Shown here one piece after another: positions 56,253 through 64,000 of a DNA stretch of 64,000 bases. Both the position numbers and the translations under genes were made by a program. The stretch's first letter is position 1; each line of letters starts with the position of its first letter. The notes beneath the pieces were generated by a model. That model ran no database searches, was not told the DNA's origin, and saw only the letters and a list, made by a program, of their open reading frames with translations. The stretch is taken from the NCBI GenBank assembly GCA_963555705.1, contig OY743183.1, positions 28,617,932 to 28,681,931 of the forward strand. The letters run 5' to 3'. Source of the stretch: Ligustrum vulgare (Eukaryota > Streptophyta > Magnoliopsida > Lamiales > Oleaceae).

Positions 56253-56868
56253 TGAAGTAGAAGGACTCACGGCCGTAACTGAAGTAGAAGGACTCACGGC
56301 CGTAAACCAAATCCTCACGGCCGTAAAAAGAGTTTAGCAGTTTTTATACTTTTTGTTCAGAAGGTTTATTACGGCCGTAAAGGGCATTGTCACGGCCGTA
56401 ACATATGTTTTAATTTTTTAATCCGTAGCATTCTTACGGTCGTAAACTCATAAGTCACGGCCGTAATTTAGCGCCGCGAATTAAAACCTAATTTCAGCGT
56501 TTAGTTTATTTTGCAATTCTAGTTTATTTAGGTTTCTTTATTTTGTTAGCCTATATATATGGCTTTATTCAACATTGTAAAGACAACTATTATTCTTGAG
56601 ATTAATGATATTGAATGTGAGATATTCCCTTAATTTCTTCGTGTTCTCGTCGAACAAATTGAACTTATCAAAGGATTTGACAACCTTTGTGGCGTTCCCC
56701 CTTTGTGGTTCTTATCTCCGCATCGTAACGGGTTTTGGGTTTAATATACCTATAGTTCTTGCGTCGTGAGGTCGGGGTTGCATTGTTACCGTCTACTATC
56801 TTGGATTTTAGAGCTTTTCGGCTTTTAATTCCGCGTGTTCTTGGTTATCCCCGTATCGGATCACATCA
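56252..56868 (+). repeat. 3' LTR of nested element, 5' part missing
   Basis: A 617-bp match to the second two thirds of the 5' LTR. It keeps motif starts at 56267, 56294/56315, 56369/56390 and 56434/56455, again 21 bp apart within pairs. GAAGTAGAAGGACTCACGG is duplicated at the breakpoint. Confidence 0.88.
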
Positions 56869-57223
56869 AAAAATTTCTTCACTATTAAGATAACTTGCAA
56901 CTAGTTGACACCTCGTGCTTGCTTGTTACCTAACTATACACCTCATGTCATGCTTGCCTTTACATTGCAAGAAAATTACTTCACTTCTAAGATATCTCTC
57001 GGCCAAGATTATATGAAATACTTATCACTAGGAATTAGGTATAAAACTTGATATTAATCCCCAAAAACTTAATTAACTAATCTTGGAAAATTTTTAATCA
57101 ACCAACAATGCAAACTTGGCAATCATTAATAATTTTGGCCATAGAAAATTTGAAAATTTAAATTATCATAAAAAAATTAAATGAATAAATTAAACGAGCA
57201 TAAAAAAATTTCGGAGTATTACA

Positions 57224-57649
57224 ATTCAAATCTACAGAGATGCTGTTACTATGGTCTACTAGTACCCCCATAACAGTACCTGAATGCTCTTCAGTAGGAG
57301 TCAAATCCTTAACACTCACACAAATTGGGTAACAACGCCTATCTGTTTCTCCCATCTTAAACTCTATGTAGAATTTTAGTGACATATCATCGGATATCGG
57401 AATTTGAGGCCCCTTATCATATACCTAGTAATTCAAATTAAATATGGATTTTCCATCTTCTTTGCCCAATTGACTACCAATCATTCCAACTAGTGTAACA
57501 TAGTTGCAATCTGATGGAACAATGACACCGCACACAGAGTAATCAATATAATTGTTGGAATCATCCCACTTACCTCCATAGTGTATGAAGACAGTCACAC
57601 CCCCCCATACCCTGTTACAATATAACGAGAAACCATTTTTTAGTTGCAT
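57224..57649 (-). pseudogene. MULE transposase, N-terminal portion
   Basis: Read on the minus strand from ATG 57649, the first part has a PB1-like N-terminus (FSLYCNRVWGGVTVFIHYGG), a TAG at about 57427, then MSLKFYIEFKMGETDRRCY. It ends at the Tekay insertion. The frame continues directly into 43993 on the other side, when one ATTCA copy is counted, up to a TGA at about 43971. The two halves are therefore one gene that already carried, or later acquired, nonsense codons. Confidence 0.8.
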
Positions 57650-59781
57650 TTCACTAGTAATTGCTAATCATAGACATGAAGAACTAATTAGATACTTGAT
57701 GTGACTTTGGTTACATCAAAGTTCAACAAATTATCCTACACTAGTCAGACTAAAAGATCATTAATCACAAACAATTCTTTTTTTCCTATCAATTCACGTA
57801 CTCCAGGTTTTTTAATTTTTTTCTCTTTGATTGATATTGCCCAAACTCATATTCCAATTTGGATACTCATCATTTTTCCTCACCTTACACACTACTAATA
57901 CTCTGATGTTAACATAAGAATGTTAATGTCTATGCAAACCTGTAGGATAGGTGTAGTTTTGATACGTATTATGGTGGGACAGAAGGAGTATAGTGGGGAA
58001 AGTATTAATTTGAATGTAATATTAATATGGTTGGGAATTCAGAGTTTTGATATGCTAATTCCTTGTTTCAAGATACTCTCTTGCTTTATGAAACTTACAA
58101 GATAGATATTATTTATGCATGTATATTGCATTCATTTACACCTTATCATTTAGTATAGTGAGAAGGCATATGGTGGTAAAGTAGGTATTTCAATGAAAAA
58201 TTTAAAGTGAGATTTCTTCATGTATCTATTCATTAAGACAATCATGATATTCGTTGGATTGCTGAGAGATGAAACATGTGTGATGAGCAATCAAAACAAT
58301 TGTGATATTCATTGTACATCAAAGCCTAATCATGTGTGACTAAATTCTTGCAACAGCATGTTTAGGATTTAATCAGGCGTTTGCACAAATTTCAAAATTC
58401 AAACAGATTTCGGGTAGAATAAATCATACTTACCTGTCAAATATTGTCAGTAATTTGATGACAGTAACTGTTGAATTATGTTACTAGAATAAAAAAGACA
58501 GGTTGCTCTCCCGTGTAGATCACGTGTCGTCTAATTATGTTACCACAATAAAAAGACAGAAGAAGGATTCCTCAGATCACTGAAATCCAAGATTGAACAA
58601 TTAGAAATTTGTTTCTCTAAACATATAAGCTTTCCTGACAAATTTTATCGGTATCAGATTAAATGCAAGAAGTTCGTTATTGTGCAATGAACATCAGATT
58701 GCAACTAAAATGGTGTATTGCAAGTTTCGGAATGAGCACTACAATGGTTCTGTGGTTTTCGATTATGTCAGTGATAATAGGAGCATTAGCAATGGTCTGT
58801 ACATCAGAATGAGTCTCAATAATTCAATTTCCTCCACAACGATCTTTTGTATTGTTTAATTAAAGAACATGATCAGTTACTTACTTTAATTAGTTTTTGT
58901 AACTGAAAAGAGTTATCCAAATTTTCACAGTTATTAGCCGATCTTGTTGCTTAAATTAAGGATTTCTGGTAGACTTGGTTTCAATAATATTAAATTATTA
59001 ATAATTTTATATGATTTAATATAACATGGTTTTTTAACAAATTCTTTGTTTCAAGACATCATTTTCACAATTCACAAACAATAATGCTAGATGAACAACT
59101 CTAGTGAACAAGTTTGTGAACAACTTTCAACATATCGCGATATGTTGAAGACATATCGCGATAAATTAAATATTGACCCTAAAACCGATTATAGTAAGTT
59201 CCTTGACTGATTTTTTTACCTTTCCCAAATAAATCAGTAGCCTTTCATAGAATATTGAAAACTATTCTTGAGCTCGTTTCTTCAACATTGTACGGAGACT
59301 ATGCACCGTCGACGAGCAAACATTACATGCCCATCTAGGATCTAGCTGATCAACTTTAACCAAGTGGAAGGAGACCCGTTTGTAAGATTCTTCACATATC
59401 AAACTTCCTTTAAATTAGGCGTGTAAACCAAACTTGATTGTTTAATTTTTTATTTTTTTTTGTCCTTTCATAAAAGATAAACCATTTGACATGGTTCTCC
59501 TTTTTAATCTTTCTTCCCCTATAATCTTTTGGTTGATTGTAGTAACTAAATATTAAAATTAAAAAATTGAAGCTTTCAATCTTAGTAAATGAACGAAACA
59601 GAATGTTTGGTAGAAGATAACCCAAATATAACCATAGTTTATTTCAGCATGTTGATTGGGTTTGTGCATTTGCTAAGATTTTGAGTTGGTTAAATTAGCC
59701 ACATTATAATAGCGAAATGCATAATGTAATTGTCTCTAAGTACTAGATTTTAGCCCTATTCTTTGTACATGGAATCAATTC
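57650..59781. other. No gene recognised between MULE and FAR1 sequences
   Basis: AT-rich DNA with short accidental open frames. ATTATGTTAC-ATAAAAAGACAG occurs twice near 58470 and 58535 in slightly different form. The notable item is the palindrome pair at 59126-59163. This interval may contain the promoters of the two divergent genes. Confidence 0.45.
59126..59163. promoter_or_regulatory. Perfect 24-bp palindrome with repeated core
   Basis: 59126-59149 is a perfect palindrome centred on ATATCGCGATAT. ACATATCGCGATA recurs at 59151-59163, its CGCG 21 bp from the first. The spacing equals that of the LTR palindrome pairs. It lies about 620 bp upstream of the FAR1-type frame. Confidence 0.6.
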
Positions 59782-60738
59782 ATGAATTCTATTCAACAAG
59801 ATGAAATTGTTGAGGATGTCGATAGTGTGGATGGGAATGAAGTGGACTTGGAGAAAACACAGCTTACTGATGAGATAATAACCGAGGTTAGTGAGACAGT
59901 GCTGAAGGTTGGCATGAAATTTTCATGTGCTGATGAGGTTTTTGAGTTTTATAAAAGATATGCCTTTTCGGTGGGCTTTCCTGTGAATATAAGAACCTCG
60001 AAGAAGAGTGACAATGGGGAGTTGAGATATGTTGTATATGCTTGCTGTCGAGAAGGAAATAGAAATTCTATTATAAAGAGAACATTAAAACCTCGTCCAA
60101 CAATGCAGATGGGATGTTCTGCTAGACTGGCTGCATCTGTTGATGTCTTAGGAACATGGTGTGTTACTAAGGTCCATTTGGAGCATAATCATAGAACAAG
60201 TCCTTCCAAATCACGCTTGTATCGATGTCATCGTCAATTAAGTGATGAGGTGAAAAGAAAACTTGAAGTAAACGATGTTGCTGGAATTCCATTACACAAA
60301 AGTTTTAATTCATCTGTCGTGGAAGCAGGAGGTTATGAGAATCTAACTTATGTCAAAAAAGATTGTCGTAACTATATTGATAAGGTTAGAAAATTACGGC
60401 TTGGAGAAGGAGATGCTACTGCCATTCAAGCATACTTTTCCAAAATGCAAGCACAGTGTCCAGGTTTCTTCTTCTGTGTGGATTTGGACGAAGAGTCTAC
60501 GTTGAAGAATGTGTTCTGGGCTGATAATAGATGCAGACAAACTTATAAAGAATTTGGTGATGTTGTAACATTTGATACCACGTACCTGACAAATAGGTAT
60601 GACATGTTGTTCGCTCCTTTTGTAGGGGTCAACCATCATGGGCAGTCGACTCTACTTGGGTGTGGTTTATTATCCAATGAGGATACCATGACTTTCGTAT
60701 GGTTGTTTAGAACGTAGCTTCAGTGCATGGAGGATCAG
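59782..60738 (+). pseudogene. FAR1/FRS-type MULE protein, truncated
   Basis: The 311-residue frame has an acidic N-terminus and a FAR1-type zinc-binding domain, about residues 50-137 (FYKRYAFSVGFPVNI, YACCREG, GCSARL, LEHNH; ligands C88/C89, C112, H135, H137). The start of the MULE transposase domain follows, from about residue 180 (NVFWADNRCR and VVTFDTTYLTNRYD, the first catalytic aspartate). A TAG at 60715 replaces the usual tryptophan in FRTWLQCM. Twenty bases later element Z interrupts the gene. Full-length FAR1-related proteins have 600-800 residues, so more than half is missing here. It may have been a host transcription factor or a Mutator transposase. Confidence 0.85.
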
Positions 60739-61678
60739 TGATGAGAACCCCGGGAGGGGGTCCTCGTCGTAGCTCGCGGAATAATGCTTGGAAAGTTCCG
60801 AATCCAGGTTGGAATGGACGATAACAATGCAACCCCGACCTCACGACGCAAGAACTATGGGTATATTAAACCCAAAACCCGTTACGATGCGGAGATAAGA
60901 ACCACAAAGGGGGAACGCCACAAGGAATGTCCAGATCCTTGATAAGTTCAATTGTTTTGAACGCCACAAGATTTGAATCTTGATAAGTTCGATGTTTAAA
61001 GGGAAAATTCTCACCTTTAGAGAGTAAAAACACTCAATAATTTTATTCATCAAAAGTATTATGTTTTTACATTGAATGAAAAATCATATAAATAGGCAAA
61101 ATAAAACCTAATAGCTACTGACTCTGAATAGAATTCTAATTATGCTAAAATAACTAAAATAACTAAAATAACCAAAATAAACTAGAACTAAATAAAACCC
61201 TAACCGCCTAATTAATTTTAAACTACGGCGCCTAAGTTACGGACGTAACTTATAAGTTTACGGCTGTAAGTGACTTACGGTCTAAAATTCAAAACATATG
61301 TTATGGCCGTGACAAGTTCTTTTACAGCCGTAAATGACCTTCTGAACAAAAATAAAAGTTACAAGACTTTTGTTACGGCCGTGAGAATTTTGATTACGGC
61401 CGTGAATAATTCCACTTCAGTTTACGGCTATGAGATCACATGTTACGGCTGTAATGGCCTTTCTGCCCAATTTCGCCATGATGATTTTACGGCCGTAAAA
61501 AGGGTGTTACGGTCGTAAGAATGCTTCTGCCTAATTTTCTGATCCTTTAACATTAATTGTTCTTATTTGAATCTCGACTCGAGCCCAACTTGAAACTTGT
61601 TCATTTTCCCATGTAGAATATTGTTGAATTTCCCGTATGTTGATTTCTCATTTTTGACGCCTTTTCTGGATTACATCA
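60739..61678 (-). repeat. 3' LTR of element Z
   Basis: A 940-bp LTR, TGATGAGAACCCC...GATTACATCA on the plus strand. Its reverse complement aligns with the downstream part of the nested element LTR (GTAACGGGTTTTGGGTTTAA block). An alternative end is 61753, because the LTR/tract junction is duplicated. Confidence 0.8.
61237..61518 (-). promoter_or_regulatory. Five-pair palindrome array of element Z
   Basis: Decayed TTACGGCCGTAA sites start at 61237/61258, 61301/61322, 61373/61394, 61422/61443 and 61487/61507, plus a single half site at 61275. Spacing within pairs is 21, 21, 21, 21 and 20 bp. Pairs are 64, 72, 49 and 65 bp apart, which read backwards equals the layout of the nested LTR array. 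Many sites carry C-to-T or G-to-A changes at CpG. Confidence 0.7.
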
Positions 61679-61765
61679 TCCCCTCTTCCTTTAAGATGAT
61701 TGGTCTCGAATCATAACATTGTTCTTAGCTTCTTTTCCGGATCACATCATCCCCTCTTCCTTTAA
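61679..61765 (-). repeat. Duplicated LTR end and polypurine tract of Z
   Basis: GGATNACATCATCCCCTCTTCC-type sequence followed by an AATGATT/AATCATAA block occurs twice about 75 bp apart (near 61668 and 61742). On the minus strand this gives two copies of a GGAAGAGGGGA tract next to a TGATGT LTR start. Confidence 0.7.
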
Positions 61766-63290
61766 AATGATTCGTCCCGAATCATAAAGTTGTTCTTGGC
61801 TTGCTCACTTGGTTTAGCCACGAACCTTCTTCGTACAAGCAATGTTTGATCTTTGACATTCTTCGAACCTGCTTGACTTCTTGTTTTGGCTTGAATTATA
61901 GATTTTCCCGTCAAGCCCACCCTGATTCGTACCATTCCCTCCTTCTTTAGGATGATTCGTCCCGAATCATGGTGTTGTTCTTGAAAAATCAAACTGTACC
62001 TCCTGGATCAAACGGAAAATTGTCGATTCCCTGACATGCATTCAATAAATGATGCTCATCCAATTTGTAGACAAGAAGGTATTGAAACACGAGGGGAATT
62101 GACCAAGGTTGATGTAAATCACACTTCCATGCATAATAAACCTGCAAGAAAGATTTAAAAAAAATGGGGAGGGAAATGTTAGCGTCTCCATGCACAAGGT
62201 ATGGATCCTTGTACTCATGATACAAAACCTCCACAACTTTTTTTCCCACCACGAGGCCCTTCTCGTCGCCTCCAAAAGTCAATATACTTTCTTGCTCATT
62301 CTCTTCTTTTTTTCTCAACCACTTCTTCTAATTTTTCACATTCAACCACCTCTTCAATATTTTTATTGACAATTTCAACATTCAAATGTTGAACTTCTAC
62401 CCCAACTTCCAATTCATTCCTATCATTGTCAACAATGTTATTTTCAATCTCCTCTTCAACAATTTTATTTTGTACTTCAAGACTCGGAGTTTGATCAACT
62501 ACTTCAATTTCTTTTTTCGCACACTCAACCTCCACTTCTAAATTTATGGGCTCAATCACCTCTCCTAATTTCTCGTGCTTTTGCTCATGCACTTCCTCAT
62601 AAATAATTTTATCGACATGATTGGCACCTTCTCAACACTACACAAATTTTTATCTTCAAACTCGTTCCTCAAGTCTCCCTCCTTCTTAACAATCATATCC
62701 AAAGGCTTTTCTTGTAATTTAACTACCTCCTCTATTCCCCTTTCTCTCTCTTGCAACTCGGCTAACTTTTTTCTAGCCTCTTGTGCCTTCATCTCTTTAT
62801 TTAGCTGTATTAATTTCTTGGCCATCTCCATGAATTCAGCCTTCATACTCCATTCATCATCTCCGAATTTTCTTTGCTCATCCCTCTTTTCTCGCAATAC
62901 TTTCTCTTCAAGTATTTGTTCCGGGGTTAACGGCATAAGGTTAATACTTTTCCCATCCTTAACAAATTTATATATATTCCTGCGCTTATCATAGACTACT
63001 TTCCTCTCACACTTCCAAGATCTACTCAACAAGATGTCACAAGATTCTAGAGGCACCACATCACACCACAGTTCATCGCTATATCTTCCAAGTGTCAATT
63101 TCACCATAACCCCATGGGTTACATTTACCTGCCCACACTCCTTTAACCACGTCAGCCTATAAGGATTGGGATGTGGTAATAAAGGTAAGCCCAACTCCTC
63201 AACTATGGTGGTACTTGCCAAATCGCAATAATACTACTTATCAATAATAATATTGCACACTTTACTGCCCACATGACACCTAGTCTGGAA
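61762..63290 (-). pseudogene. Protease, acidic segment and C-terminal domain of Z
   Basis: Minus strand, high to low. A degenerate retropepsin comes first (FQTRCHVGSKVCNIIID near 63240, then a stop where DGGS should be, then TIVEELGLPLLPHPNPYRL from 63221 and ELWCDVVPLESCDILLSRSW). A long lysine/glutamate-rich, probably coiled-coil region follows (62565-62990). Then an acidic piece (62592-62296) with the landmark TPSLEV, then the conserved domain from HEYKDPYLVHGD (about 62215) to NFPFDPGG (about 61996). The tail is DSGRIILKKEG (about 61960). Several stops and frame changes are present. Same order as W and Y. Confidence 0.7.
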
Positions 63291-63961
63291 GGTAGGATCG
63301 AACTCATAATTCATCCCTCTATGTAACTTTCAAAAATTTGAGAGACTCAAAATAAGAGGGTCCAGATATTGACAACTATCAAGAAGGAATTTAATGTTGA
63401 CTCGAAAAGGAAAACAATATCAAGAAAGTTGTTCTTGAATTTGACTCGAGAGGAAAGAAACTCAAGAATATTGTAGAAATTCAAGAAAGTGGTTCTTGAA
63501 TTTTGACTAGAAAGGAAAGAATATCAAGAATTTTAATTTGACTTAGAAGGTAAGGAATTATCAAGAATTTAAGAAAATTCAAGAAAGTGGTTTTTTTGAA
63601 TTTCGGAGTGACTTTTTTTTTTTTTTTTTGAATTATGATGAATTTTCTGAATTAATAAAAAAAACAAAAAAAAATTATTATTATTATTATTTTTTAATAA
63701 AATCCGAAAATTCGACACGAACGCAACAAAACAAATGGGACAGGATTTGGAAAACAATCGAATAAGAAAAACACTTTTGATTTTTTTAGGACGACTCTTT
63801 GGATCAAACTGAAAAAAAATTTACTGGCAAGAAGAACAAGAAAAATTGAAAACAAAGACTCAAATAACAAAAATAGGATATGGATAATTTTTATGGGACT
63901 CGATGATAAACATAAAAATCAAACTGGATAGAAAAACACAAGAACCTGAATTCAGAGTCCA
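63291..63961 (-). other. Leader of element Z, no coding region
   Basis: Where gag would be expected there is only AT-rich sequence with CAAGAAAGTGGTTCTTGAATTT-like repeats spaced 50-80 bp (63415-63600). These probably result from local duplications. No gag motif was found. Confidence 0.5.
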
Positions 63962-63973
63962 GCTCTGATACCA
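63962..63973 (-). promoter_or_regulatory. Primer binding site of element Z
   Basis: The minus strand reads TGGTATCAGAGC, two bases from the 5' LTR. The flanking GAATTCAGAGTCCAGC is identical to that of element Y. Confidence 0.88.
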
Positions 63974-64000
63974 TATGATGAGGACCCGGGAGGGGGTCCT

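Larger units (their letters stand above)
53039..56868 (+). mobile_element. Nested gag-protease element, pol deleted
   Basis: TGATGAGTTCC...CACATCA, flanked by AAAAA (53034-53038 and 56869-56873). The 5' LTR is 53039-53963 and the primer site begins at 53966. It has gag and protease. The sequence then jumps from the end of protease into the middle of the 3' LTR at about 56252, so RT, RNase H, integrase, the polypurine tract and about one third of the 3' LTR are missing. This is a deletion that arose after insertion, or in the RNA before it. LTR sequence and array layout match element Z. Confidence 0.9.
43994..57223 (-). mobile_element. Complete Tekay-type chromovirus
   Basis: A 13.2-kb minus-strand Ty3 retrotransposon with matching LTRs (43994-45804 and 51573-57223), ATTCA duplications (43989-43993 and 57224-57228), a primer site, a polypurine tract and the order gag, protease, RT, RNase H, integrase, chromodomain. 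It also has an extra open frame upstream of gag. The 5' LTR contains a later 3.8-kb insertion. About five frame breaks and stops, plus a lost RNase H residue, show it is no longer autonomous. It landed inside a MULE transposase gene. Confidence 0.95.
51573..57223 (-). repeat. 5' LTR of Tekay element with nested insertion
   Basis: 51573-53038 plus 56874-57223 together match the 3' LTR (about 1816 against 1811 bp). The 3830-bp element at 53039-56868 interrupts it, with AAAAA on both sides. Confidence 0.93.
60739..64000 (-). mobile_element. LTR element Z, partial, runs off the window
   Basis: A minus-strand element of the same lineage as Y and the nested element. The 3' LTR is at 60739-61678 and the 5' LTR starts at 63976 (TGATGAGGACCCGGG) and leaves the window. 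ATCAG (60734-60738) precedes it; the partner is outside. The interior holds a protease remnant, an acidic segment and the conserved C-terminal domain, but no gag, RT or integrase. Confidence 0.85.

Overview
This is a gene-poor, AT-rich plant nuclear segment, most likely from a eudicot. It contains tRNA-iMet- and tRNA-Asp-primed LTR retrotransposons of Tekay-chromovirus and Athila-like type, a DUF4371/hAT transposase, MULE and FAR1-type sequences, a probable SINE and a MITE. The species cannot be read from the sequence. Almost everything identifiable is a transposon or a transposon remnant. No intact host gene, rRNA, tRNA or CRISPR array was found.

Layout. 681-2577: deletion derivative X, minus strand. 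2578-5502: element Y, minus strand. 5503-24549: Athila-like gag-protease element V, plus strand, containing a solo LTR (6731-8502) and a second, younger Athila-like element U (13426-22928). U itself carries a solo LTR (13637-15828) packed with tandem repeats. 24550-27240: AT-rich DNA with a SINE, an Athila-like 3' end and minisatellites. 27246-36928: a hAT transposase pseudogene split by a solo LTR (28333-29631) and by element W (30032-35375), which in turn holds two solo LTRs (32154-33601 and 33772-34588). 36929-42939: low-content DNA with microsatellites, a hairpin minisatellite and a MITE. 42940-57649: a MULE transposase gene on the minus strand, split by a complete 13.2-kb Tekay chromovirus (43994-57223). 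The 5' LTR of that chromovirus was later hit by a gag-protease element (53039-56868). 59782-60738: a FAR1-type MULE protein, cut off by element Z (60739 to beyond the window end).

Most insertions can be dated relative to each other because the 5-bp target duplications are readable. These are AAATA, AAAGT, GTATG, GTTAG/GTCAG, ACGCT/ATGCT, CATTC, ATAAT, ATTCA and AAAAA. Only the Tekay element still has RT, RNase H, integrase and chromodomain, and it is broken by frameshifts, stop codons and a lost RNase H aspartate. U, V and the nested element keep gag and protease but no RT, so they would depend on enzymes supplied elsewhere. W, Y and Z lack both gag and RT and share an acidic segment plus an unrecognised conserved C-terminal domain.

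The most unusual signal is regulatory. In several LTR families, 70-145 bp upstream of a TATA-like box, there are pairs of short CpG-containing palindromes. Members of a pair start 20-24 bp apart, most often 21. The palindrome differs between families (ACGGCCGT, CGATCG, GCGGCCGC), while the paired layout persists. A second strong signal is a covarying hairpin just downstream of gag-protease in both Athila-like elements.
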